Both the position numbers and the translations under genes were made by a program. The notes beneath the pieces were generated by a model. That model searched no databases. It was not told where the DNA came from and saw only the letters and a list, made by a program, of their open reading frames with translations. Below, piece by piece: positions 31,127 through 38,647 of a stretch of DNA of 43,391 bases. Location of the stretch: positions 1 to 43,391 of IMG/VR virus record IMGVR_UViG_3300027833_000089; one strand, written 5' to 3'. Each line of letters begins with the position of its first letter. The first letter of the stretch is position 1. Source of the DNA: a virus.

Positions 31127-31175
31127 AGTACGAGTACGCTGGCCAAGGATGGCACTTTTATAAACAGAGATTATT

Positions 31176-31445
31176 ATGGCAGGTATAGCAAGAGTTAAAA
31201 CAGATAAAGCAAAGGGTGTAATTTTAGGCCCTGGTGCTTCCACTGTATTTGCAGACGGCAAGAAAGTATCGCTTATAGGTGATAAGATATCATCGCATGG
31301 TAAGTCTCCTCATTCCTCACCTGCATTAGTTTCAAATGGTGCAACCACTGTAATGGCAGATGGTGGAATACCTTCCAAAAAAGGATCAGTTGCTACATGC
31401 GGGCATGCAGTAACAGGCGGTTCGGGTACAGTAGAAGTTTCTTAA
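31176..31445 (+). CDS. PAAR-repeat tail spike tip protein (T4 gp5.4-like)
   Basis: 89 residues. Repeated PAAR-type hairpins are visible: GPGASTVFADGKKVSLIGDK followed by SHGKSPHSSPALVSNGATTV and GHAVTGGSGTVEVS. The His and Cys/His residues near SSHGKSPH and TCGH fit the zinc site at the spike point. PAAR proteins cap the central spike of contractile tails and pierce the host envelope. The gene's 3' end overlaps the minus-strand gene that follows by 4 bases. Its promoter is not clear (TTATAAAC upstream is only a weak late-box match). Confidence 0.85.
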   Translation: MAGIARVKTDKAKGVILGPGASTVFADGKKVSLIGDKISSHGKSPHSSPALVSNGATTVMADGGIPSKKGSVATCGHAVTGGSGTVEVS

Positions 31446-32410
31446 ATAACTTGCAAGATATCATTTATATTACTTTCGTAAATGCTTATTGTAGATAAAT
31501 CTTTTCCAGCAAATAACGATAATTCATATAACGCAGATACGTTGTATTCTTCTTCTGTATCTATTGCATTGACAGCCCAATCATCGCATAATGCATGGCT
31601 AAACACTTGTGCTATGCCCGAGCCTTTTATCACATGACCCTTAATAGTTACATTAATTATATCATCTGTTTCTAGTCTAATTGCCGTAGGCGGCACTGCA
31701 ATTCTAGTTAACTGATCAATTGGTAAGCCAGATACTTTACTTGTTTTTGTTTTAATAGTGTGGTAGCCAATCATTGTTTTTTGTAAAGTAGCATGAGGTG
31801 AACTAGCTTTATGTATGTCGTATAACCACTTGCCTTCTTCGGATATAACACTAAAAGTGTCGCCGCCAAACAACGGGTCTTCTAGTACTTCAAACGTTGC
31901 GCCTGTAGCGTTACAGAACTTATGTAGTGCATGTTGCTGGTGAGCATTGTGCTTAAATTTATGAAATCTTACATGCGCCTTTGTGTTCATAGTGGCGATG
32001 TTTTGCTTTATGTGTTTCCACTCAGCACCTAAGAATACTTTACCGCAGTGCTCGTATATACCATCTATGTCAAATATTACTTGCACACTTGCATCTTTTA
32101 TCTTTTGTAGCACATTGTGATTACACATACCGTAAGTGTTAATCATTGTGTAAACACCCTGCACAGTCATAACTAAAACGTAAGGGACCATGTATTTCCA
32201 CTCTAGTGCATCACCGTACTCGCTATACATTGTTACTGACTGTAAGTCCTTTAATTCCTGGATCATCTCAACAATAACTGGATAAGACAGATCAATTTCA
32301 CCGATAGATCGTTTACTAAACGTAGAACAAAACCATTGGCCACTAGCACTTAACGGATTAAAAATCCTATTGCGTGTAGTTGGATCAACTCTGATATTTT
32401 GTATAGTCAT
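31442..32410 (-). CDS. Radical-SAM-like protein lacking the CxxxCxxC motif
   Basis: 322 residues, starting at ATG 32410 (the frame runs 5 codons further, but that stretch is the upstream terminator stem). Several stretches match the barrel of phage radical SAM proteins: IDLSYPVIVEMIQEL (39-53), VTMYSEYGDALEW (59-71) like the f-x-GefGDPl strand, MINTYGM (89-95) like iiTNG, VIFDIDGIYEHCGKVF (111-126) like vFSIDGLedtn, and HKFKHNAHQQ (150-159) like vFkHNEHQ. The CxxxCxxC loop that holds the iron-sulfur cluster is absent, only C28 remains. It is thus likely non-catalytic or uses another chemistry. Function unknown. Confidence 0.55.
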   Translation of the reverse strand: MTIQNIRVDPTTRNRIFNPLSASGQWFCSTFSKRSIGEIDLSYPVIVEMIQELKDLQSVTMYSEYGDALEWKYMVPYVLVMTVQGVYTMINTYGMCNHNVLQKIKDASVQVIFDIDGIYEHCGKVFLGAEWKHIKQNIATMNTKAHVRFHKFKHNAHQQHALHKFCNATGATFEVLEDPLFGGDTFSVISEEGKWLYDIHKASSPHATLQKTMIGYHTIKTKTSKVSGLPIDQLTRIAVPPTAIRLETDDIINVTIKGHVIKGSGIAQVFSHALCDDWAVNAIDTEEEYNVSALYELSLFAGKDLSTISIYESNINDILQVI

Positions 32411-32442
32411 AAAAAAAGGCACCAAACGTATTTAGTGCCTTT
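32411..32442 (-). terminator. Intrinsic terminator directly abutting a start codon
   Basis: On the minus strand AAAGGCAC (32442-32435) pairs with GTGCCTTT (32422-32415), 12-base loop, then a run of seven T reaching 32411. The next base pair is the ATG of the downstream gene (32410). It ends the subtilase transcript and leaves no room for a ribosome site. Confidence 0.85.
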
Positions 32443-32468
32443 AGATATTTTTTCTACTGTTATCTGAC

Positions 32469-34079
32469 TTAGTTTTTGCTAGTACCAGCAGTATATGTTA
32501 CTACTTGTTCGTATTCATCTTCGTCATCATCGTAATAGTACTCAGTTGAGTCGTTAATTTCTGTTTCGCTTGTTGCAAAAACACCTACAGAATACTCTTC
32601 AACATATACCTTTTCATCTACTGTGCCTTTGACCGCAAAGTGATATACACCTGGCGCAATACTAGCTGGCGCTGTTGTAGCATCAGTAGTATCAAAAGTT
32701 ACAATACCTGTAGCGGCATCGAATGCCATCCAAGGTGATAAAGGACTAAAGTCGAGTATTGCTACATCTGTAACTGTATCGCTTAAACCAATATCAATTG
32801 TTGTCGGTGCTCCACCATATTGTATGTTATCTAATCTACCTGATGGTATACTAGTAAACGTTACTTCTGATGCCATAGGACATGATAATACTGAGAAACT
32901 AACTTTCCTAAAGTCCGCTGTTTTACCAGTAGGGAATGAAAGATCTTCGTAACTTAGTAGTGTATGATAATCGCTTTCTGTTGAAGTTGTTCTTTTAAGA
33001 TTAGCCATTTCAGTGCCACGTGTTACCATGTAAGACTTAATAGTTTCAGCTGAAGTTGTATCATACAAGTTCATAAAGTGAGTAGCAATAGCAGATGTAC
33101 TTGCCGCCGCAGGACTAGTGCCTGTTGCAGTAGTGTAATTTGCTACGTTAGCAACGTCTGCTACGCAAACATCTACGCCTAGTGCAAACAAATCAATCTT
33201 TGCCGCGTTCTGTACGAGTGCTTTTACTACTGGAGTTGTTGCTTCATCAACGTAATCAATTATAGGCATCTGGCTAAAGTCAGCTACCTCAAAATAGACA
33301 TTGTGCGCTCCAACTGTTGTGATTGTATCCAAACCACCTGGTGTTACTGTGTCAACATCAACACCGTTACCTGCATTACCTGCAGAAGTAACTAGCATTA
33401 AGTTGTGACTTAGCAACTCGTCTAACTTTTCATCAATCATTTGATTCTTAGTTATTGACCAAGGCATGCAAACAACCTTTGGTTTGGCTGGATCTACTGT
33501 TTGGTGATGAGTAAGGATCGCATCAAGTGCGTCGATTACTTCGCCAGCAGTAATAGTACCGTTAGCCTCATCAAACATTTTAACGTTGTGTACAGTTGCG
33601 CCTTTAGCAGACCCAAGTGCCTCACCAACCATGATACTTGCCATAGCAGTTCCGTGCCCGGCAGTATCAACAAATCCTGTTGCTGATGTTACGTTATGTA
33701 AATTTTGAACGTCTGCATTACCAAATTCTTGGTGATCTTCATCAATACCGGTATCCATTAAATAGATATGCTGACCTGCGCCAACCCCGCTATCTAGCGG
33801 ATGCCAATAGTACTGATAGTTCTTGTTAAGTGCTGTAGTTTGCTTGTGCTCGTGCGTTGCAACAGCGCCCTCAAGGACGGTTGTTAACGCAGTTGCGTTT
33901 TCTTCTGTACGAAGCACACCTGCAATACCTGAGATATCTGAGGTAGTACCAGTTACACCGTACGTTAAAGGAAACTTGTAAGTTTTTGTTATTGTGACAC
34001 CTGCGTTGTTTATCGCTATTTCAGCGGAAGCTGGATTAGCGTAAGTCGAAGGATCTAGTGAAATTATATATGCTGCCAT
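32469..34079 (-). CDS. Subtilisin-like serine protease with C-terminal Ig-like domain
   Basis: 536 residues. The catalytic triad and oxyanion residue are all visible: D109 (LMDTGIDEDH), H142 (GHGTAMAS), N235 (SAGNAGN), S322 (GTSPAAAS). Residues 1-85 resemble an inhibitor I9-type prodomain. Residues about 420-500 (PLSPWMAFDAATGIVTFDTT; APGVYHFAVKGTVDEK) match a cadherin-like/He-PIG sandwich. The end is acidic (YYYDDDEDEYEQ). There is no signal peptide, so it is probably virion-borne or released at lysis; it could cut host surface or virion proteins. Expressed from a minus-strand late promoter. Confidence 0.88.
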   Translation of the reverse strand: MAAYIISLDPSTYANPASAEIAINNAGVTITKTYKFPLTYGVTGTTSDISGIAGVLRTEENATALTTVLEGAVATHEHKQTTALNKNYQYYWHPLDSGVGAGQHIYLMDTGIDEDHQEFGNADVQNLHNVTSATGFVDTAGHGTAMASIMVGEALGSAKGATVHNVKMFDEANGTITAGEVIDALDAILTHHQTVDPAKPKVVCMPWSITKNQMIDEKLDELLSHNLMLVTSAGNAGNGVDVDTVTPGGLDTITTVGAHNVYFEVADFSQMPIIDYVDEATTPVVKALVQNAAKIDLFALGVDVCVADVANVANYTTATGTSPAAASTSAIATHFMNLYDTTSAETIKSYMVTRGTEMANLKRTTSTESDYHTLLSYEDLSFPTGKTADFRKVSFSVLSCPMASEVTFTSIPSGRLDNIQYGGAPTTIDIGLSDTVTDVAILDFSPLSPWMAFDAATGIVTFDTTDATTAPASIAPGVYHFAVKGTVDEKVYVEEYSVGVFATSETEINDSTEYYYDDDEDEYEQVVTYTAGTSKN

Positions 34080-34082
34080 TTA

Positions 34083-34123
34083 GTTTTGCTCCAAAAAACG
34101 AATTTGTATTCGGTTTTGCTCCA
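34083..34123 (-). repeat. Duplicated ribosome-site element with a small hairpin between copies
   Basis: GTTTTGCTCCA occurs at 34083-34093 and 34113-34123 (reads TGGAGCAAAAC on the coding strand of the subtilase). Only the copy next to the gene has an ATG at the right distance. Between them CGAAT (34099-34103) and ATTCG (34108-34112) form a 5-bp stem with a TTGT loop. Confidence 0.75.
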
Positions 34124-34140
34124 TAAGTATGTATTAACTA

Positions 34141-34148
34141 TATTTATC
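34141..34148 (-). promoter_or_regulatory. T4-type late promoter GATAAATA, minus strand
   Basis: Plus-strand TATTTATC is GATAAATA on the minus strand, about 61 bases upstream of the subtilase ATG. Confidence 0.75.
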
Positions 34149-34174
34149 ATCTTTCGCTAAGGAACTAATCATTA

Positions 34175-35197
34175 ATGATAACTTTTGGATCACCCCCAGC
34201 CATCAAATACAATGTTGAATCTCAACTGCTCAGTATAAAAATTTCTGAGCCAAAAGATTCACTTTCCTTGGTCGATAAAATAACTCAACAACTACAACAT
34301 GTAACCATCGCAAACGTATGTTTGAGTGGCGGCATTGATAGTCAGTTTATGTTGCGTATCGCAAAAAAATTAAACATACCTATAAAAGCATACACCTATT
34401 TAGCATCTTGGCAAGGAAGTCCTATAAATACTGATGACGTAATACTAGCTAAAACCATTGCTGAGAAAGAAAATGTCGAATTAGAAATAATGGACATCGA
34501 CTTATACGAGTTCTTTAGTACTAACATGCACTTACAGTATGCTAAAGAATTTTCAGTTAACAGTCCACAGATAGCAGTACACTTGCACTTTCTTAAAATG
34601 TTTAAAGATATACCTGGTACAGTTTTTATGGGTGGCGAGATGCCAATGCTAATTAAAAATTCAGATAACGGCTCCGGGCCACGCGACATTGCCGGCATAC
34701 CACAAAAGTTCTTGATGATTAATTCAGTAGCATACAGACAAGTTGCAGAGAAGTTTGGCATTGACCTAATCAAAGATATATTGCTATACACTCCTGAGAT
34801 TATTTACAAGACATTAGAAGTGAGCATAGACTTAGTGGAGAAGTTACACATACACAGTGAAAATGTTTCAGACAATCCACTTATTTCTTTATATGCACAC
34901 AAAATAAAGTATCACATTTATGAACAAATTATTCCAGGTGGAATCAATCCGTTAACTAAGAATACAGGATTTGAAAAACTTAAAAAGTATCTAGCAATAC
35001 AGTCAGGCATTTATAATCAGTTTGATATAAATTATAGGTTTCCAATGTTCGAAGAATACATCTCTAGGTTTGGGTCTGATCAGGGATTAATGAAGTACAA
35101 AGCAGGCAATATACCTAACGATTTAACAGACAGGTATAGAGAAGCTATCGCTAAATACAATAGCGAAGGCATACACGAATACTCCTTTGACTTTTAA
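34175..35197 (+). CDS. PP-loop ATPase, asparagine-synthase-like
   Basis: 340 residues after TAAGGAAC. VCLSGGIDSQFMLRIAKKL (48-66) is the SGGxDS PP-loop that binds ATP and releases pyrophosphate, as in asparagine synthase C-terminal domains, NAD synthase and tRNA/queuosine thiolation or ligase enzymes. The following strand IPIKAYTYLASW and the acidic helix DDVILAKTIAEKENVELE fit this fold. An N-terminal glutaminase domain is absent. YRFPMFEEYISRFGSDQG near the end resembles the asparagine synthase family C-terminal signature. The substrate is unknown; amidation of a metabolite, protein or nucleoside is possible. Confidence 0.7.
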   Translation: MITFGSPPAIKYNVESQLLSIKISEPKDSLSLVDKITQQLQHVTIANVCLSGGIDSQFMLRIAKKLNIPIKAYTYLASWQGSPINTDDVILAKTIAEKENVELEIMDIDLYEFFSTNMHLQYAKEFSVNSPQIAVHLHFLKMFKDIPGTVFMGGEMPMLIKNSDNGSGPRDIAGIPQKFLMINSVAYRQVAEKFGIDLIKDILLYTPEIIYKTLEVSIDLVEKLHIHSENVSDNPLISLYAHKIKYHIYEQIIPGGINPLTKNTGFEKLKKYLAIQSGIYNQFDINYRFPMFEEYISRFGSDQGLMKYKAGNIPNDLTDRYREAIAKYNSEGIHEYSFDF

Positions 35198-35198
35198 T

Positions 35199-35813
35199 AT
35201 GAATCTATTACCTACTAAATATTTTGAAAACGCAGTAAGCACCGAAGTAGTTGCAGAACTAAAAAGGATTTACTACGCACAAGAAGCCTACGACACTGAT
35301 GTTATGAAAAAAGCATCCGGAGATACTCCTGAGATTTACGAACTTTTAAAAACTATTCCACAGATCGACATTGATAGAATACAAGTAAGTAACTTTTATA
35401 ACCATGCAACACCTTATTTGCCGCATACTGATTTTAGAAACGGTGTTAGAGAAAACTTTGTTATTCCTTTGCAAACAATGAACGGGCCTAATCCTTCGTT
35501 AGTTATTTTCGATCAGTGGTGGCCATTAGAAAGCAATACGTGGGTGTTTAGTACTAAAGCAACATTTGAATTCAACAAAGAGTTACTAGGTAGACCTTGC
35601 GATTACGATATACAAGATAATACTAACACTAGCATTAGTGATGAACTATACGAACAGCTTAATTATTTCCCCAAGAAGTACTGGAAAGGTTTATCAGGTA
35701 AAGCATACGAACTTAAACCTGGTAATCTATTAGAGTTTGATACTAAAATGATACATGCAACTGGCGTAATGGAGTGCGATCGTAAACTTGGCTTGACTAT
35801 ACGTTATAGGTAA
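35199..35813 (+). CDS. 2OG-Fe(II) oxygenase-like protein
   Basis: 204 residues from ATG 35199, one base after the preceding stop (an upstream TTG is not needed). The iron triad can be placed as H76-x-D78 in PYLPHTDFRN and H186 in TKMIHATG, and R195 in CDRKLGLTIRY is the likely 2-oxoglutarate anchor. FVIPLQTMNGPNPSLVIFDQWWP lies between. This is a prolyl-4-hydroxylase-like jelly roll. The substrate is unknown; it may work with the preceding PP-loop enzyme. Its end contains a sigma-70 promoter for the next gene. Confidence 0.7.
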   Translation: MNLLPTKYFENAVSTEVVAELKRIYYAQEAYDTDVMKKASGDTPEIYELLKTIPQIDIDRIQVSNFYNHATPYLPHTDFRNGVRENFVIPLQTMNGPNPSLVIFDQWWPLESNTWVFSTKATFEFNKELLGRPCDYDIQDNTNTSISDELYEQLNYFPKKYWKGLSGKAYELKPGNLLEFDTKMIHATGVMECDRKLGLTIRYR

Positions 35814-35820
35814 ATATAAT
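35793..35820 (+). promoter_or_regulatory. Sigma-70-type promoter inside the end of the 2OG gene
   Basis: TTGACT (35793-35798), 16-bp spacer, perfect TATAAT (35815-35820). It would begin transcription near 35827, 32 bases before the lipase ATG at 35859. Confidence 0.7.
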
Positions 35821-35858
35821 ACATACCAAAATATAGACAAACAACAGGAGTTTTACAA

Positions 35859-36662
35859 ATGGCAATAGATAAATTATCTATTAAAGAGAAGGGATCTATC
35901 TTGAGCCTTTTTGCTGGACAATGCTATCAGGATCCGGAGTTCTTATTCGAGCCAAAAGACGGCTTTGACGATATATCATCACTTACTAAATACTTAAATA
36001 AACCACTGCCGCCAACATACATAGATGTTGATGGCGCACAGGCGTATGTAATGAGTGATGCTAATGACGTACTTATTGCATGTAGAGGCACAGAGCCTAC
36101 AGAATTAAATGATGTAAAAGCAGATCTAAACACAATTAGAATGGCACACCCTGATGGTGGCAAAGTGCATCAAGGCTTTTACGGCGAGTATTTAAAAGTA
36201 ATAAACGATATTAAAAAAGCAGTAGCAAAACACAACAAGAAAGGTACTAAAAAACTTTGGATATGCGGACATAGCTTAGGCGGCGCAATGGCTGTACTAG
36301 TTGCTATGGAACTTAAACCTACTGGAGGTCTGTATACATTCGGGCAACCCAGGGTAGGCAACACAGAGTTTATCAATAAAATTGACTTTCCTTACTTCCG
36401 ATATGTAAATAACAATGACGTAGTGACAAGTGTACCTCCTTCGATAGGCGGCATTTGGTACAAGCATCAAGGTCATTTACGTTACATTAATATGTACGGA
36501 AATATCAGAAAGCTAACGCCATGGCAGAGAACCAAAGATGCATGGAGAGGTAGATGGTCAGCACTCAAGAAATTTGAATGGTTTGACGGAGCTAGAGATC
36601 ATTCTATGAACAAGTATTACGGTTATATTTCTAAAATGGACGATGAAGGCGAAAGTAAATAG
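35859..36662 (+). CDS. Class 3 lipase
   Basis: 267 residues after CAACAGGAG. The alpha/beta-hydrolase lipase motifs are clear: CRGTEP (75-80, oxyanion region), VHQGFYGEY (103-111), WICGHSLGGAMAV with nucleophile S139, YTFGQPRVGN (159-168), VNNNDVVT with D187, and DHSMNKYYGYI with H248 as the likely catalytic His. There is no signal peptide. Family role: hydrolysis of acyl esters in glycerolipids. In a phage it may attack host membrane lipid during takeover or lysis, or be virion-associated; regulated by the sigma-70 promoter just upstream. Confidence 0.85.
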   Translation: MAIDKLSIKEKGSILSLFAGQCYQDPEFLFEPKDGFDDISSLTKYLNKPLPPTYIDVDGAQAYVMSDANDVLIACRGTEPTELNDVKADLNTIRMAHPDGGKVHQGFYGEYLKVINDIKKAVAKHNKKGTKKLWICGHSLGGAMAVLVAMELKPTGGLYTFGQPRVGNTEFINKIDFPYFRYVNNNDVVTSVPPSIGGIWYKHQGHLRYINMYGNIRKLTPWQRTKDAWRGRWSALKKFEWFDGARDHSMNKYYGYISKMDDEGESK

Positions 36663-36673
36663 GATTGTAAATT

Positions 36674-37297
36674 ATGAACAAAGAAGAAGTAGCTAAATTT
36701 AAACCGGACTTTGTGACTCCGTATATAGATTATTCTAGCCGCATGCCCACTAGTAAAATGTACACTGAAATGACAGGTATGTTTAATACTGATGCTCTAG
36801 TAAAATATTGCTGGGAACAAATTGCAGAGCCTAGTTACGGAAACAGTTGGTATACTCTTTATTACTTCCAGATGTTAAACTTGAATAAACAAGACGTATT
36901 TGAAGCATGCCCTATGTTAGCGGAGGTGGATAAACACACTCCTATTAAAGGTATGGGCATAACACTTATGACTCCGGGTTTTTATTATAAACTACATACG
37001 GATCATGGCAGAGGTGTTTGCTTTAATATGCTTTTAAATACAAACGAAAGTATAACTGCTTATGTAACACCTCCGACTGCAGAACATATACAAGGCGAAA
37101 CATTTAGACTAAAATACAACCTCAACGAAATGTATTTGTTTAACACTCAAATTCCACACACTGTGTTTAACTTTGTAGAAAACAGATATATGTTTACAGT
37201 TGAGTTCCATGAAAATAAAGAATTACTAAACTACAGGGGTTTAAAAAAGCGATTGAAACAGCAAGGCCTCATAGGCAACACCACAGTGCAAATATAG
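36674..37297 (+). CDS. 2OG-oxygenase/aspartyl hydroxylase-like protein
   Basis: 207 residues. KLHTDHGRG (107-114) gives H108-x-D110 and IPHTVFNFVENRYMFTVEF (160-178) gives H162 and R171, a full iron/2-oxoglutarate set in a cupin-type jelly roll similar to aspartyl/asparaginyl hydroxylases. MGITLMTPGFYYKLHTD and CFNMLLNTNESITAYV are typical strands. Substrate unknown. It lies 11 bases downstream of the lipase and likely shares its promoter. The TAG stop contains the G of the late box at 37297. Confidence 0.7.
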   Translation: MNKEEVAKFKPDFVTPYIDYSSRMPTSKMYTEMTGMFNTDALVKYCWEQIAEPSYGNSWYTLYYFQMLNLNKQDVFEACPMLAEVDKHTPIKGMGITLMTPGFYYKLHTDHGRGVCFNMLLNTNESITAYVTPPTAEHIQGETFRLKYNLNEMYLFNTQIPHTVFNFVENRYMFTVEFHENKELLNYRGLKKRLKQQGLIGNTTVQI

Positions 37298-37304
37298 ATA
37301 AATA
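37297..37304 (+). promoter_or_regulatory. T4-type late promoter GATAAATA
   Basis: GATAAATA overlaps the upstream stop codon and lies 28 bases before the TTG start at 37333, which follows TAGGAGA. Confidence 0.75.
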
Positions 37305-37332
37305 CATACATATAAATTTATAGGAGACTACA

Positions 37333-37497
37333 TTGTCTAATAAAACCCCATACGAGATTAGGCTCGAGTTGCTCCAAGAAGCTCGACTGATACTACAAGC
37401 GAAAGCAAAAGATAATCAACAAATGCCCACCACTGAAGAAATCGTAGCAGAAGCTGAGAAGCTGAACTCTTTCATAAGTAGCAAACCTACCAGATAA
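37333..37497 (+). CDS. 54-residue conserved small late protein with TTG start
   Basis: TTG at 37333 follows TATAGGAGACTACA and opens MSNKTPYEIRLELLQEARLI, then a helix QAKAKDNQQMPTTEEIVAEA and EKLNSFISSKPTR before TAA 37495-37497. I recognise the TPYEIRxELL ... PTTExIxxEAEKLN pattern as a small protein recurring in T4-like marine phages, function unknown. The strong ribosome site and late box support real expression despite the rare start codon. Confidence 0.75.
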   Translation: MSNKTPYEIRLELLQEARLILQAKAKDNQQMPTTEEIVAEAEKLNSFISSKPTR

Positions 37498-37509
37498 AAA
37501 CAAATTCAA

Positions 37510-37541
37510 AAGCGAGCTAAAACTAGCCAGTTATCTCGCTT
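37510..37541 (+). other. Nested hairpin between the small late gene and tRNA-Thr
   Basis: AAGCGAG (37510-37516) pairs with CTCGCTT (37535-37541); inside, AACT (37521-37524) pairs with AGTT (37529-37532). No long T run follows, so a processing signal for the tRNA or a weak terminator are both possible. Confidence 0.5.
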
Positions 37542-37585
37542 ACACTTTATGTTTAAAAGTAAATATAGATGAAGAAGGAAACAAA

Positions 37586-37661
37586 GCTCGGATAGCTCAG
37601 TTGGTAGAGCAGTACACTTGTAATGTTCAGGTCGCAGGTTCGACTCCTGTTCCGAGCTCCA
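37586..37661 (+). tRNA. tRNA-Thr (anticodon TGT)
   Basis: 76 bases with encoded CCA. Acceptor GCTCGGA pairs with TCCGAGC; D arm GCTC/GAGC; anticodon loop CTTGTAA gives TGT; T arm GCAGG-TTCGACT-CCTGT. The anticodon stem has one T-T mismatch. It reads ACA codons, which are frequent in this genome. A long open frame through it is not coding here. Confidence 0.95.
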
Positions 37662-37690
37662 AACACACACTATATACACAGGAAATAAAC

Positions 37691-38635
37691 ATGGCGAAGA
37701 AAGGCAAAGGTAGCACTAAAGCTAACCCGCAAAAAGCAACATCGCAATCAAAGCAAAACAAGAATGAGAATGATAAAGATGTAATGCATAATTTGCTTGA
37801 TGCAAAGATCGAAATCCCATTAGGCCTACTTAGGCAAAAACACATTTTCATTGCAACACCATGCTACGGCGGGCAGATCGGCGAGCCATATTTTAGAAGT
37901 ATGATGCGCTTTGCAATCCTGTGTAACAAGTACGATATTAAATATACTATTAGCACACTAGCAAATGAGAGCTTAATCACCAGAGGAAGAAATACACTTA
38001 ACAGTTTCTTTATGGAGAATTCAGAAGCAACTCACTTGTTCTTTATTGATGCTGACATTGAATTTAATCCAGAAGATATACTAAGAATGGTTGCATACGA
38101 TAAGCCTATTATCGTTGGTGCTTATCCTAAGAAAGCAATGAACTGGAAAAGTATTATCGAAGCCGCTAGACGCGACCCATCCGAAACAGAAGATACAATC
38201 GAAGGCCATAGTTCTAACTATGTTGTAAACTTTGACTTCATTAAAGATGAGAACGGTAAACGAACTCCAGCTGTTCAGATTGTAGATAACCTTGTTAAGT
38301 TAAAAGATGCTGGTACTGGTTTTATGTGTATTGAGAAATCTGTTATGAAACAGATGTTTGCCGCACACCCAGAAACCAAATATGCAAACGATATTAATGT
38401 TGATGCTAAGTTCGAAGAACACATGTATGCATTGTTTGATTGTATTATTGACCCAGAAAGTAAACGTTACTTGTCAGAGGATTACACATTCTGCAGACGT
38501 TGGCAAGAGCTTGGCGGAGATGTTTGGTTAGATCCGAGAACTGCTCTTAACCATATCGGCCACTATACTTTCAGAGGAAACATCCGTAAACTATTCACTG
38601 GTGAGAATCAAACTCCGCCTGTTACTAACAATTAA
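37691..38635 (+). CDS. Glycosyltransferase, family 2/Anp1-like
   Basis: 314 residues from ATG 37691 after ACAGGAAA; the frame runs back into tRNA-Thr, so that extension is rejected. The N-terminus (1-35) is Lys/Asn-rich and disordered. HIFIATPCYGGQIGEPYF (51-68) is the nucleotide-sugar entry, and HLFFIDADIEFNPEDI (115-130) holds the D120-x-D122 metal-binding motif. LITRGRNTLNSFF and SEDYTFCRRW (acceptor-side ED) follow. Family role: sugar transfer from a nucleotide sugar. It may decorate a virion protein, a host glycan or DNA. Paired with another glycosyltransferase next. Confidence 0.8.
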   Translation: MAKKGKGSTKANPQKATSQSKQNKNENDKDVMHNLLDAKIEIPLGLLRQKHIFIATPCYGGQIGEPYFRSMMRFAILCNKYDIKYTISTLANESLITRGRNTLNSFFMENSEATHLFFIDADIEFNPEDILRMVAYDKPIIVGAYPKKAMNWKSIIEAARRDPSETEDTIEGHSSNYVVNFDFIKDENGKRTPAVQIVDNLVKLKDAGTGFMCIEKSVMKQMFAAHPETKYANDINVDAKFEEHMYALFDCIIDPESKRYLSEDYTFCRRWQELGGDVWLDPRTALNHIGHYTFRGNIRKLFTGENQTPPVTNN

Positions 38636-38647
38636 TAGAGACATACA

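Noticed and set aside
34116-34144. Plus-strand sigma-70 promoter for the PP-loop gene (TTGCTC, 17 bp, TATATT).
   Set aside because: The -35 box is poor and overlaps the subtilase leader; too weak to list as a feature.
37601-37690. N-terminal extension of the glycosyltransferase beginning inside tRNA-Thr.
   Set aside because: The frame is open by chance through the tRNA; the ATG at 37691 has a ribosome site and begins the basic N-terminus.
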